Shown here piece by piece: positions 15,464 through 23,537 of a stretch of DNA of 57,491 nucleotides (within the stretch, counting starts at the first letter, position 1; each line of letters begins with the position of its first letter). Both the position numbers and the translations under genes were made by a program. The notes beneath the pieces were generated by a model. It was not told the DNA's origin and made no database searches. It was given only the letters and a program-made list of their open reading frames with translations. The DNA is from a virus. The stretch lies in the IMG/VR virus record IMGVR_UViG_3300042525_001082, positions 1 through 57,491 of that record; one strand, written 5' to 3'.

Positions 15464-16406
15464 AAAGATTAATTGATTTTAAGATAGCCAGACCTAACTC
15501 TTTCGCCAACAACGGCGGCACGGCATTTCCGATTATTTGTTGACTTAAAGATTTGGATTCTGGGAATTTGTAATCATCGGGAAAAGTTTGCAGCCGTGCC
15601 GTCGCTTTTTGACTAATCCGTTTGATTTGACTTCCCTGTACGATGTCCGCCCAATGGGTACTTACACCCGCCATAGCTCGAATTGTTGGACAAGGCTTGT
15701 TTTGTGGAGTCGGTAAAATGTTCTTAATACAGGCTCCCGCACGGGGGATTAACAAAACGGGTGAATGAGAGGCTTTTTCTGGCAAATAACCCAATTCATT
15801 CAATCGCTTAATCTGCCAGTCTGCAAGCTCACAATCCTGCATTTCTGGGATTAAATCACTAATGGCTTGATACCATCCCTTTTTGGGTTTTGATTCGGGG
15901 AAATAGGGGAGAGGTTCTGAATTTTTAACTGCCCACATAATCAACCGTTTCCGATTTTGCGGAACCCCGTGATCCGCCGCGTCAAGTATTAACCAATGAT
16001 AGCGATATCCGTGGCGAATTAAGGATTGTAGGATTTTCTCGAATACAGGTGATTTTGAGTAGCCAGGGACGTTTTCTAAAACTACCCATCGAGGATCAAT
16101 CGCTGCGATATAACTGCTACAGTACAGCCCCGCGTCCTTGTCTTTGTGATCACCTAAATTACCCCGTCTAGCGTTTGAATACTGTTGGCACGGGGGACTC
16201 ATCCAAAGCAGGTCAACATAGGGAAGACTGCGGGGGTTTATGTCTCCTGCGCAAGAATTAAATACTTTGGTATTTGGGAAATTTAATCGTGCTACTTCTG
16301 CAATTTTAGGATCTCTTTCAATTCCCCATAAAGACTTAAACCCTGCGGCCTCTAATCCTTTGCCAGCCCCACCACCGCCCATAAATAATTCACCGCAAGT
16401 GTACAT
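15450..16406 (-). CDS. DNA (cytosine-5) methyltransferase
   Basis: The 318-residue enzyme has the ordered motifs of the C5 family: motif I FMGGGGAGKGLEAAGF (8-23), motif IV SPPCQQYS with catalytic Cys73, motif VI ENVPG (111-115), motif VIII QNRKRL (150-155), and motif X QIIGNAVPPLLA near the C-terminus. The variable target-recognition part between VIII and X is short. No restriction enzyme is seen nearby, so it is an orphan that may protect the element from host restriction. It follows a small helix-turn-helix gene by two bases and is coupled to the gene after it. Confidence 0.9.
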   Translation of the reverse strand: MYTCGELFMGGGGAGKGLEAAGFKSLWGIERDPKIAEVARLNFPNTKVFNSCAGDINPRSLPYVDLLWMSPPCQQYSNARRGNLGDHKDKDAGLYCSSYIAAIDPRWVVLENVPGYSKSPVFEKILQSLIRHGYRYHWLILDAADHGVPQNRKRLIMWAVKNSEPLPYFPESKPKKGWYQAISDLIPEMQDCELADWQIKRLNELGYLPEKASHSPVLLIPRAGACIKNILPTPQNKPCPTIRAMAGVSTHWADIVQGSQIKRISQKATARLQTFPDDYKFPESKSLSQQIIGNAVPPLLAKELGLAILKSINLYEDN

Positions 16407-16408
16407 AT

Positions 16409-16732
16409 CTATATTCCAGTGAGTTTATTTTGCATCCCAGGAGCGAGTAGAATCACCTGAGCGTATCTAAGAGCGATACCTTTATCCTGATATTGGCGAT
16501 AAAGTTGGCCGAAGAACTTTCGGTTTTTACTTGGTAAAAACCCTCTGATACTTCTTAGAGGCAAGGAATATACCCAGTCTTGATAGGATTCGCTATTAAT
16601 TAATAGCGAATCCTTTTTCCATCGGGAAACCGTGTCTTCTGGGATATTTAGTTCCATTGCTATTTTGTTTTGCTTCACCCCTTTTTTCAAAAGCTCTAGG
16701 GCTTTCTGTTTTGTCTCTGCGGGATAGGTCAA
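16409..16732 (-). CDS. Helix-turn-helix protein (107 aa)
   Basis: The N-terminus (KQKALELLKKGVKQNKIAME followed by IPEDTVSRWKK) is a clear helix-turn-helix of the transposase or terminase-small-subunit type. The C-terminal part (IRGFLPSKNRKFFGQLYRQY) is basic. The gene is divergent from an XRE-like gene, with an inverted repeat between them, and is followed by the methyltransferase two bases later. It probably regulates this pair of operons. Confidence 0.65.
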   Translation of the reverse strand: MTYPAETKQKALELLKKGVKQNKIAMELNIPEDTVSRWKKDSLLINSESYQDWVYSLPLRSIRGFLPSKNRKFFGQLYRQYQDKGIALRYAQVILLAPGMQNKLTGI

Positions 16733-16766
16733 ATTCCCTCCTTCTTTATGCTATGGTGGTTTAATG

Positions 16767-16791
16767 AATCTATCACTGAGAGTAATAGATT
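16767..16791. promoter_or_regulatory. Operator-like inverted repeat between divergent regulators
   Basis: AATCTAT (16767-16773) and ATAGATT (16785-16791) form a perfect inverted repeat in the 86-bp gap between the two divergent helix-turn-helix genes. The centre-to-centre spacing of 18 bases suits a dimeric regulator on one DNA face. Confidence 0.5.
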
Positions 16792-16818
16792 TTTATTCAC
16801 AAGTCAAGAGGATGTTTT

Positions 16819-17100
16819 ATGATTCCTAGTGTTCCTTACGATCGCGTTGCCTCAATATCCTGGGATAAGCAAGCAGGAGAGAGGTTGAAGAAGCTGCGGA
16901 ACAATAAACGGTATTCTCGCAGCTGCTTGGCAAGACTTACCCAAGATTGCGACCAAAGGTTATCCGAGGCTTATATCCAAAAGGTTGAGGACGGGAGGGC
17001 AAAAACAATCCGACGCGCGAAGCTAGAAACGCTATTATCTCTACTGGATTCGGATATCCAGGCTGTTTTCCCTGGCGGAGACAATAAAAAGTTTTCCTAG
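16819..17100 (+). CDS. XRE-type helix-turn-helix regulator (93 aa)
   Basis: The middle of the protein (GERLKKLRNNKRYSRSCLAR, then LSEAYIQKVEDGRAKTIRRA) fits the XRE/Cro helix-turn-helix fold: two helices, a turn and a recognition helix ending in an Exx-G pattern. It faces a second helix-turn-helix gene on the other strand, as in lysis-lysogeny switches. It starts behind AAGAGG. Confidence 0.65.
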   Translation: MIPSVPYDRVASISWDKQAGERLKKLRNNKRYSRSCLARLTQDCDQRLSEAYIQKVEDGRAKTIRRAKLETLLSLLDSDIQAVFPGGDNKKFS

Positions 17101-17159
17101 CCGCTTGACTTTTATTACTGCAAGTAGTAAATTGGTAATAAGCACTGGATAACAAAATT

Positions 17160-17552
17160 ATGATCGCACAGCAGCCAAAGACGTTTGAGTCGGAAGAAGA
17201 TTTTGAGGAAGTGGAGATAGGAGTGGTAGACCTCCTTCCAACGCCTTTAAAAAAAAAGGAAAAAGACAGTATTTCAATCTCTATAGAGGACTTGAAATCA
17301 TGGCTGGCTTGTGGCATCCTGCCTAAGACAGCCTATGTTTATCTGATGCTTCTGATTAAGTTTGATGGGGCTACGAATGTGGACATCAGGGCGCTTGCCA
17401 ACTCTCTGAGTTGCGCTGTCTCAATCGACGAAGAGAAAACAAAGATAATAAATTTCAGTGAGGAAGAAACCCTTTCTGAAATTGCAAAACTGAATAAAAA
17501 AGGTGCGCTGTCTATTAAGCAAACAGCAATCCAATTGCATCTAAATTTATAG
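17160..17552 (+). CDS. Hypothetical protein, possible winged-helix (130 aa)
   Basis: The N-terminal 45 residues are acidic then basic. Residues about 45-130 are helical with a pattern (PKTAYVYLMLLIKFDGATNV, then IRALANSLSC) that recalls the winged-helix part of replication or partition regulators. This is weak evidence. It stands before a structured leader and the SSB-like gene. Confidence 0.5.
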   Translation: MIAQQPKTFESEEDFEEVEIGVVDLLPTPLKKKEKDSISISIEDLKSWLACGILPKTAYVYLMLLIKFDGATNVDIRALANSLSCAVSIDEEKTKIINFSEEETLSEIAKLNKKGALSIKQTAIQLHLNL

Positions 17553-17562
17553 GCTTGTGTTC

Positions 17563-17599
17563 CCCCACGGCTTCACGGTGCGATAGTGAGGCAGTGGGG
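17563..17599 (+). promoter_or_regulatory. Structured 5' leader of the SSB-like gene
   Basis: CCCCAC (17563-17568) pairs with GTGGGG (17594-17599), with an inner CTTCAC/GTGAGG stem over a GGTGCGATA loop. It lies 43 bases before the next start. No T run follows, so it is more likely a leader structure than a terminator. Confidence 0.4.
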
Positions 17600-17641
17600 A
17601 GGCGTAATCTCCCAATCAACGTAAACATTCTGTAAAAAAAT

Positions 17642-18649
17642 ATGACAAGTAATTCAATGCCCGAAGTTATTGTTGTTAACTTCGACGATGACGACAAGTT
17701 TGGAGTCCTCTACGCCAAGGATTATGTTCCTGGCTACAACAAAATCGGTCTGGAAGACCTCTCCGACGAAGATTTCCAAGACGATGAGGCTTTATTCTTA
17801 ACTTGCCTAACGTGTTTAGCCGATGGGAAAGATTTAGATCTCAAAGATGTTATCTCCGTCAAGGCAACTGAATCAGGTATGGTAGACCGAATCTACACCC
17901 CTGCGATGTTCGCTTCAGAAGGTGGCGAAGGGTTGGTTATTCGTGCGGGATCGAATCTATTCCCCGTGACTCAAAACGGACGCACTTTCACTTGCGGAGA
18001 AATGCAAGGGGAAATCGAAAGCTACTCGGTTAAGTACGGGGACAAAGAGTACAAAGTCCCTCGGATTGATTTTGTCGCACCAAAAGGAGGCTTGATTTTC
18101 TCCCTCCGTGTCTTTGGTAAAGATGAGACGGTGAACGGGGATTCCCTTAAGCACCGTGCGCGAGCCGGTGGGGCGATCGCTGGCTACCTTCGGGAAGCCA
18201 AAGGGGGAAACTACCAGGTGGTAAAACCCACCGAACTGCCAGAGGGGGAATACTTGGTGACTGGGATTGATCAAAAAGAACACCCTGAATATGGTACAGG
18301 GTATTTTGTTGCCCTCGACGGTGGAAAGGCTTTATATGCCAACTTCGGCATGAAGAAGCAGCTTAAATCCTCGTTCAACAGCTTCTCGAATTGCTTAAAA
18401 GGTGGTCGTCCAGTAACCCTGATTATCGCCAACATCCGAGAAGGTAATAACAAAAAGATGACTTGTGACGCGGTGTTCCGCAATCGCGCACCCCACACCT
18501 CAAATATGTTTAAACAAGGGTTTGTGGCAAAAGAACTCCCTGGGGCGGCCGTGGATTCTACAGAAACTTCCCGTCCTAAAGAGAAAGGAATGAAATCGGC
18601 AGAGCCAGATAAGACAGAAGGTGGTCAATACGATCCTCTGCCTTTCTAA
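17642..18649 (+). CDS. SSB-like single-stranded DNA-binding protein (335 aa)
   Basis: The protein has an acidic N-terminus, a beta-rich core at about residues 85-285, and a C-terminal low-complexity linker that ends in YDPLPF. The acidic/aromatic tip ending in PF is the hallmark of SSB proteins, where it docks partner proteins of replication and repair. The linker (KEKGMKSAEPDKTEGGQ) before the tip fits too. The core is not close to bacterial SSB, so a phage-type or novel OB-fold is inferred. It lies directly before the clamp gene. Confidence 0.55.
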   Translation: MTSNSMPEVIVVNFDDDDKFGVLYAKDYVPGYNKIGLEDLSDEDFQDDEALFLTCLTCLADGKDLDLKDVISVKATESGMVDRIYTPAMFASEGGEGLVIRAGSNLFPVTQNGRTFTCGEMQGEIESYSVKYGDKEYKVPRIDFVAPKGGLIFSLRVFGKDETVNGDSLKHRARAGGAIAGYLREAKGGNYQVVKPTELPEGEYLVTGIDQKEHPEYGTGYFVALDGGKALYANFGMKKQLKSSFNSFSNCLKGGRPVTLIIANIREGNNKKMTCDAVFRNRAPHTSNMFKQGFVAKELPGAAVDSTETSRPKEKGMKSAEPDKTEGGQYDPLPF

Positions 18650-18692
18650 CGATTTCTATTGATACCTATCAGGAATTGAAACTAATCAACTA

Positions 18693-18726
18693 AATCAAAC
18701 CGGGATAAATAAATCTCGGTTTGATT
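18693..18726 (+). terminator. Hairpin between SSB-like and clamp genes
   Basis: AATCAAACCG pairs perfectly with CGGTTTGATT, with GGAT/ATC pairing further in. No clear T run follows, so it may be an attenuator or RNA-processing site that sets the ratio of the two proteins. Confidence 0.45.
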
Positions 18727-18749
18727 CAACCTACAAATTCACTAAACCA

Positions 18750-19970
18750 ATGAAATTGACTGTAGATACAAAAGCCTTGTCCGATGCCCTTGATTGGGCA
18801 AACAAGGCGATTCCTCAAAAGCCTAATCATCCCATCCTGGCTAACTTCAAAATTGAAGCGGGTGATAGCAATTTAGAGGTTACGGGGTTTGACCTCTCAA
18901 TGGCTATTAAAGCCACGGTAGAAGCAAATGTTGACAGATGTGGCAGTGTTACGATTCCTGCCAAGTTGTTCACGGAGACAATCAAACACCTCCCCAACGG
19001 AGAGCTAACACTTGAAGTGGACAACGAGACAAATGACGTTAAGATAATTTCCAGTGGCAAATACAACTTGCGGGGATTAAGCACAGAAGAATACCCCGAA
19101 ATCCCCTTGCTTGAAGCTAACAATAGCTTTGAGATTTCGGTAGAGAATCTTCTTCAAGGAAGTAAAACAATCTCCACCGTGTCTACTGATGAAACAAAAC
19201 AACAATTATGTGGGGTTGATCTAAAGTTCTCAGATAAGGGAATCAAGTTCGCAGCAACAAACGGACACTTGTTGATGGTAATTGAAGTCGAAAACGAGGA
19301 TTTTGAAGGGGATGAATCGGAAGTTCAGGAGATTATCATTCCTGGTCGGGCTTTCCGAGAGGTTAAGAAGATGATCACAAAATTCAAAGAGAAAAGGGAT
19401 GATGATACTCCCGTTTTGGTTGGATTTGATGACCGGATTATTATTTTTTCCTATAAGAATCAGCAAGTCCAATGCCGGAAATTAGACGGGGCTTTCCCCG
19501 CTTACGAACAGCTAATCCCTAAAAACCACGCCACTTTGGTAACGGTTGATCGGCGAACCTTTATTGGTTCCCTGGAACGGATGGAGATAATTGCAAAACA
19601 GAAAAATCACATCGTGTGTTGCGACTTTGATGCCGAAGCACAGCAAATTAAACTATCAGTAGAAGCCGCCGACGTAGGCAAAGCAGAGGAGTATATCCCT
19701 GCACAAATATCAGTCAAGGAGCCTATTGCATCCGATGACGACGAAAACGATGACGGGGATGATGAAGAATCCTTTGCCACGATAAACGCAGTTAAAGAGC
19801 CAATTACAGTCGCTTTCAACTGCGCTTATATCATTGAGGGCTTGGAAGAAATGGAAACCAGTGAAGTCCAAATAAAGATCCAAGAGTCTACCATCGCACC
19901 AATTATCATCTCGCCATTAGGGGGAATTAAGATGACATTTCTTCTAATGCCAGTCAATCTTCGGAAGTAA
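18750..19970 (+). CDS. dnaN: DNA polymerase III beta subunit (sliding clamp) homologue
   Basis: The protein (406 aa) aligns in pattern with bacterial DnaN: an N-terminal MKLTVDTKALSDALDWA, a PILANFKIEA strand, IPAKLFTETIKHLP, the second domain with FAATNGHLLMV, and the C-terminal PLGGIKMTFLLMPVNLRK that matches the usual MPVRL ending. It forms a ring that tethers polymerases and other enzymes to DNA. The length is close to the family norm, with an acidic insertion (SDDDENDDGDDEES) near residue 330. Two other window proteins carry QLxLF clamp-binding motifs. Confidence 0.88.
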   Translation: MKLTVDTKALSDALDWANKAIPQKPNHPILANFKIEAGDSNLEVTGFDLSMAIKATVEANVDRCGSVTIPAKLFTETIKHLPNGELTLEVDNETNDVKIISSGKYNLRGLSTEEYPEIPLLEANNSFEISVENLLQGSKTISTVSTDETKQQLCGVDLKFSDKGIKFAATNGHLLMVIEVENEDFEGDESEVQEIIIPGRAFREVKKMITKFKEKRDDDTPVLVGFDDRIIIFSYKNQQVQCRKLDGAFPAYEQLIPKNHATLVTVDRRTFIGSLERMEIIAKQKNHIVCCDFDAEAQQIKLSVEAADVGKAEEYIPAQISVKEPIASDDDENDDGDDEESFATINAVKEPITVAFNCAYIIEGLEEMETSEVQIKIQESTIAPIIISPLGGIKMTFLLMPVNLRK

Positions 19971-20026
19971 AGCCAAAATATAGATACAATCCTCCTCATC
20001 TGGGGAGGACTTAGATAGAGAAAACA

Positions 20027-20263
20027 ATGGCAAACAAAAGATATAGTCACCCATATCTAACCAAGGATTTTCTAACACGGAATCCTTTTAATTATTGCCT
20101 AAACTGCGGAGGGATCTTGGGAAATATTAGACCGGATTTGAAGAATGCAAGACAGGTTTGGCTCGTCCCTTGGGGGTCAAACAAGGTCGTGTTAAACGGC
20201 TACACCCATATTATTTGCCCACATCAAAGAGATCAACAAAATGACTCAATTAATGTCCGCTAA
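20027..20263 (+). CDS. Small hypothetical protein upstream of nrdB (78 aa)
   Basis: The product starts MANKRYSHPYLTKDFLTRNP and has a CLNC pair and a later Cys-Pro-His (ICPHQ), which may bind a metal. It overlaps the start of the reductase gene by 23 bases. The family is not recognised. A short TCCTCC/GGAGGA hairpin lies just before it. Confidence 0.5.
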   Translation: MANKRYSHPYLTKDFLTRNPFNYCLNCGGILGNIRPDLKNARQVWLVPWGSNKVVLNGYTHIICPHQRDQQNDSINVR

Positions 20264-21287
20264 CCCGATTTTTAATCCAAACGGAAACGACGATGTTGCC
20301 CACAGAACGATTTGGTTTGGGGAAACCACAAACTTAATGCAATTGAATGATGTCCGCTATTCTTGGGCGGTTGGTTTATATAAGCAAATGAGAGAGAACT
20401 TCTGGGTCGCCGAGCGCTTGGATATTACCCAGGACGTGACAGATTACGCGAACCTAACTCTCAATGAACGCAATGTTTATGATGGGATTTTAAGCTATTT
20501 AACGTTCTTGGATTCCATTCAAACCTGTAATATTCCCCACCTTAAAAGTTGCGTCACAGCCCCAGAAATCAGCCTGTGCATGGCAGAGCAAAACTCCCAG
20601 GAGGCGTTACACTCCCAGTCCTATTCGTACATGATCGAAACGATTATTCCATCGGATCGAAGAACATCTGTTTATGAGTTTTGGAGAACAGATGAAGTCT
20701 TGCGCGATCGCTGTGAATTTATTGCAGGAATTTATCAGAACTTCATGGATAATTCCACGCCAGAGAATTATTTTGTCGCTTTGTTAGCCGATTATATGTT
20801 AGAGGGGATTTACTTCTACAATGGTTTTATCGCTTACTACAATTTCGCTTCCCGTCAATTAATGCCGGGATCTGCTGATATCTTCAAAATGATTAACCGT
20901 GACGAATTAAGTCATGTTCGGTTATTCCAGAAATTGATTCCTGAAGCTATGCAATTGTTTCCTCATTCCGTTGACCAGATTTACGAAATGTTTGGCACGG
21001 CTGTCGAGCATGAGTGTAAATGGACTAATCATATTGTGGGAAATAATATTTTAGGAATCACGGAATATAGTACGGAACAATACACCAAATATCTAGCCAA
21101 TATTCGGTTACGTTCTATCGGTTTAGAGCCCCTTTATCCCGATAAAAAGTACAGTAAAAGTCCCTATACCCATTTAGAACGCTTCTCTGATACCAAAAAA
21201 GAAGGGCACACCAAAGCTAACTTCTTTGAGGCGACCGTGACAAGTTATGTGATGTCCTCCGGCGTTGACGGGTGGGACGAGATTTAG
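20241..21287 (+). CDS. nrdB: Class I ribonucleotide reductase small subunit
   Basis: The protein makes the radical that the large subunit needs to reduce ribonucleotides. All six di-iron ligands are visible: Asp91 (FLDSIQ), Glu121 and His124 (EALH), Glu188 (LEGIY), Glu222 and His225 (DELSH), and the radical Tyr128 lies seven residues after Glu121 as in E. coli NrdB. The length (348 aa) is normal. No large subunit gene is in this window, so it is elsewhere on the element or supplied by the host. It stands behind the clamp gene, in a nucleotide/DNA synthesis block with tmk. Confidence 0.92.
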   Translation: MTQLMSANPIFNPNGNDDVAHRTIWFGETTNLMQLNDVRYSWAVGLYKQMRENFWVAERLDITQDVTDYANLTLNERNVYDGILSYLTFLDSIQTCNIPHLKSCVTAPEISLCMAEQNSQEALHSQSYSYMIETIIPSDRRTSVYEFWRTDEVLRDRCEFIAGIYQNFMDNSTPENYFVALLADYMLEGIYFYNGFIAYYNFASRQLMPGSADIFKMINRDELSHVRLFQKLIPEAMQLFPHSVDQIYEMFGTAVEHECKWTNHIVGNNILGITEYSTEQYTKYLANIRLRSIGLEPLYPDKKYSKSPYTHLERFSDTKKEGHTKANFFEATVTSYVMSSGVDGWDEI

Positions 21288-21321
21288 GCATTAATCTCTA
21301 TAACTCCCAAAGAAGCTCACT

Positions 21322-21576
21322 CTACCTAGTGGGCTTTTCTTGATCGTCATCTGAATCATCGACAATCTTTTTAATAAATTCCTCAATAGTTAATCCTTCA
21401 TCCTCAGACCGAGACTTTAACATCGCCACAATTTGTTGGTCGTTTGCTTCTATTCGAGCCTGTAATACGTTACCCGCCAAGGTTGTGGGTGCTACACCCT
21501 TGAGTGCTGCCCATTCCCTTAATCGCTTATTATGCCACGCAGGGATCTTAATCGTAATTCTATACCTTTTGTCCAT
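21322..21576 (-). CDS. CopG/ribbon-helix-helix-like DNA-binding protein (84 aa)
   Basis: The start MDKRYRITIKIPAWHNKRLREWA followed by GVAPTTLAGNVLQA fits a ribbon-helix-helix fold, with an acidic C-terminal tail. It is divergent from a small XRE gene across a 125-base gap, so it may repress both. Confidence 0.6.
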   Translation of the reverse strand: MDKRYRITIKIPAWHNKRLREWAALKGVAPTTLAGNVLQARIEANDQQIVAMLKSRSEDEGLTIEEFIKKIVDDSDDDQEKPTR

Positions 21577-21632
21577 TGTTTTTTTATGTCGTTTAGCATA
21601 TAATCAGCATAACATTAACACAAATACTGAAA

Positions 21633-21663
21633 GGGGCTGACCGGATATCAGCCGATCAGCCCC
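21633..21663 (+). promoter_or_regulatory. Stable leader hairpin before the XRE gene
   Basis: GGGGCTGA (21633-21640) pairs with TCAGCCCC (21656-21663), with CGG/CCG inside. It is followed by C-rich, T-poor sequence and lies 39 bases before the ATG at 21702, so it is a leader structure or operator rather than a terminator. Confidence 0.45.
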
Positions 21664-21701
21664 ACCCCAACCCATTCTTTAACCCAGTTGAGGCTATTAC
21701 A

Positions 21702-21890
21702 ATGTTTGCACAAAGCGACCGTATTAACCCAGTTCATTTACTGCAAAGTCGGTTAGGTTGGACTATCGAAAAGATAGCCGAAGAAATGGATTATTCTGTA
21801 AGCGCAGTTAGCAAATGGAGCTCAGGCGATCGAAACCCATCACCAAGAGCTATAAAAGAAGCCCAGAAAGTATTAGCCAACTACCAATGA
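21702..21890 (+). CDS. Small XRE-family helix-turn-helix protein (62 aa)
   Basis: The product has the classic layout QSRLGWTIEKIAEEMDYSVS followed by AVSKWSSGDRNPSPRA: a helix-turn-helix with the W-S-G-D/R pattern of Cro/XRE proteins. It is a lone DNA-binding domain, typical of phage Cro-type regulators. A terminator follows. Confidence 0.75.
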   Translation: MFAQSDRINPVHLLQSRLGWTIEKIAEEMDYSVSAVSKWSSGDRNPSPRAIKEAQKVLANYQ

Positions 21891-21911
21891 CAAATTGAAA
21901 ACTCAAAACCA

Positions 21912-21946
21912 AACCCTCTCCAGTCCTTTACTGCGGAGGGTTTTTT
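21912..21946 (+). terminator. Terminator after the XRE gene
   Basis: AACCCTC pairs with GAGGGTT, followed by TTTT. The loop is 17 bases. It lies 22 bases after the stop codon. Confidence 0.7.
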
Positions 21947-22078
21947 AGTGTCTATCAATCTTGTTCACAAGTGCAATCACAAGTGAATTGTCGCCCCTTT
22001 GATATGGGTTTATTGTTGTTGTTAGTTAAGCGTTTCATTTCGCTTAACAAACAAAAACCAAACGATTTGTAATCATTT

Positions 22079-22336
22079 ATGCGGAGCGCAAGTATTGAGG
22101 AAATCACCCATTTTACCCGTGAGCAGGTAGCCGAGAGTTTAGGAGTTTCGGTTAATTACCTCCGAACCCTATGTCAAGACCTCCGAGGCGTTTTAAGCCC
22201 AGAGGAATTTGATTTTCAACCCAATGACGGCATGATTTCGGCTGATGCTGCAAGCAAGTTAATCGAGTATAAAAACAGGGCAAGAACTCGAACCCGTGAA
22301 CGGATTTTAAACGACATTAAATTAAGAGGATTATGA
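22079..22336 (+). CDS. Small helix-turn-helix protein (85 aa)
   Basis: FTREQVAESLGVSVNYLRTL is a clear helix-turn-helix of the MerR/excisionase type, and the remaining residues are helical with an Arg-rich end. The stop overlaps the next start (ATGA at 22333). It may be an excisionase or regulator of the following run. Confidence 0.6.
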   Translation: MRSASIEEITHFTREQVAESLGVSVNYLRTLCQDLRGVLSPEEFDFQPNDGMISADAASKLIEYKNRARTRTRERILNDIKLRGL

Positions 22337-22878
22337 CAGCACAAACTCAACAAAACTACGACCTTGACGCGATCGCATCTGCGGTTGGAATCAAGCCAGA
22401 AAGAGCCAGATTAATCATTTCTGCATTAGCAGAAAACTTCCATCTTGACGCGACAAAAGTTCCTCAAAATGGGATGGTAGCGATTCTTTCTTCAATTATC
22501 GGAATACAACAAACCCACTCATTGTCTGTTTCCCAAGCTGTTGAAAAATACGTTAAAGACTTGCAATCCCAACAGAAGAAAGCGGGGGGAAAAACAGAAC
22601 ACGCAGCCGGATCTATGGCTGAAACAATCGACAAAATGGCTGACAATTTAGCCGAACAAATAGCCCCCAAGGTTGTCGAACTGGCTGCGGAAAAACTACA
22701 AGATAAAGTCTTAGAACATTTTGCCCAAGGCTTTGAATTTGCAAAAGTAACAACCTGTTTCAATCAAGTGGGAATGATTATTGATGCCGAGATTCGAGAG
22801 GTTGAAAGAGCAGATCGATTTCAACTTACCGGAAGCGAAAACGTTCTCAATTACTTTGCGTTGCCAGAGGGCAAATAA
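22333..22878 (+). CDS. Hypothetical helical protein (181 aa)
   Basis: The product is largely helical. Residues about 1-75 contain a possible DNA-binding helix pair (AIASAVGIKPERARLIISAL), and residues 80-135 are a long amphipathic helix (SMAETIDKMADNLAEQIAP). It is coupled to the helix-turn-helix gene before it. Family not recognised. A HIP1 site lies near its start. Confidence 0.55.
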   Translation: MTAQTQQNYDLDAIASAVGIKPERARLIISALAENFHLDATKVPQNGMVAILSSIIGIQQTHSLSVSQAVEKYVKDLQSQQKKAGGKTEHAAGSMAETIDKMADNLAEQIAPKVVELAAEKLQDKVLEHFAQGFEFAKVTTCFNQVGMIIDAEIREVERADRFQLTGSENVLNYFALPEGK

Positions 22879-22929
22879 ACCAATCAAAAAGCAATATCCC
22901 GATGTGGTTTTTCTTATACACGGAGGGAT

Positions 22930-23151
22930 TTGTTAAGTAAAAACCAGGTACAGATTATGGTGTCATCTATCGCAAAAACAGCAAACAATATTAAGAAGTC
23001 AATGATTAACACAATCATACTCCTAATAATTGGAACGGGTATTGGAGGTGGTAGTGTCATCTGGATGCTACAAGCAAATGCAAACGGTATTTGCAGTCTA
23101 CTCTCTGCAAAAAACCAATTCATTAACATAGTGCAAAAGGACTCAAAATAA
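22930..23151 (+). CDS. Small membrane protein (73 aa), TTG start
   Basis: I keep the TTG start at 22930 because GGAGGG lies 5 bases upstream; an ATG at 22957 is an alternative with no such site. One hydrophobic helix spans residues about 28-48 with Gly-rich GTGIGGGSV. It is the first of a run of small membrane genes that ends with the ATPase at 28395. Confidence 0.5.
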   Translation: MLSKNQVQIMVSSIAKTANNIKKSMINTIILLIIGTGIGGGSVIWMLQANANGICSLLSAKNQFINIVQKDSK

Positions 23152-23537
23152 TGGATACAATTCTTCTCCCGTTGGTTCACGACAACCTGTCATGCGACAC
23201 GGCAATTTCTCACAAAACCTTGGCACGACTTGGCACAAGCCTTGTCTTATGCCTTGTCTCGCCCTCTATGACAGGTCACGCCTTGGCAAAACTCCCGCCA
23301 GGTTATGAGTTTCAACAGGCATATTTGCAAACAGAAACTATGCCACAAAGACCGTGCCAAAACCGTCGAACCATCACCCAAGAATACGAATACACATTAC
23401 CCCAAGAAAACCAAGAATATGAGCCACGTCAGTATCAACAGAATCCAGAGATTGCAGAACGCGGATACGGTGATTCAGGATACACCTTTAACGTCGGAAG
23501 CCAAAATGACATCAACATCGTCTTTAAGTTCTTCTGA
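23151..23537 (+). CDS. Small secreted or membrane-anchored protein (128 aa)
   Basis: Its start overlaps the preceding stop (TAATG). A hydrophobic segment at residues about 28-45 (GTSLVLCLVSPSMTGHALA) looks like a signal peptide or anchor. It is followed by a Gln, Glu, Tyr and Pro-rich low-complexity region. Family not recognised. Confidence 0.5.
   Translation: MDTILLPLVHDNLSCDTAISHKTLARLGTSLVLCLVSPSMTGHALAKLPPGYEFQQAYLQTETMPQRPCQNRRTITQEYEYTLPQENQEYEPRQYQQNPEIAERGYGDSGYTFNVGSQNDINIVFKFF

Noticed and set aside
15450-16406. A full restriction-modification system
   Set aside because: Neighbouring genes show no endonuclease motif, so the methyltransferase is called an orphan.
18665-18682. GGAATTGAAAC as a stray CRISPR repeat end
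   Set aside because: Only about ten bases match and the rest of the repeat is absent.
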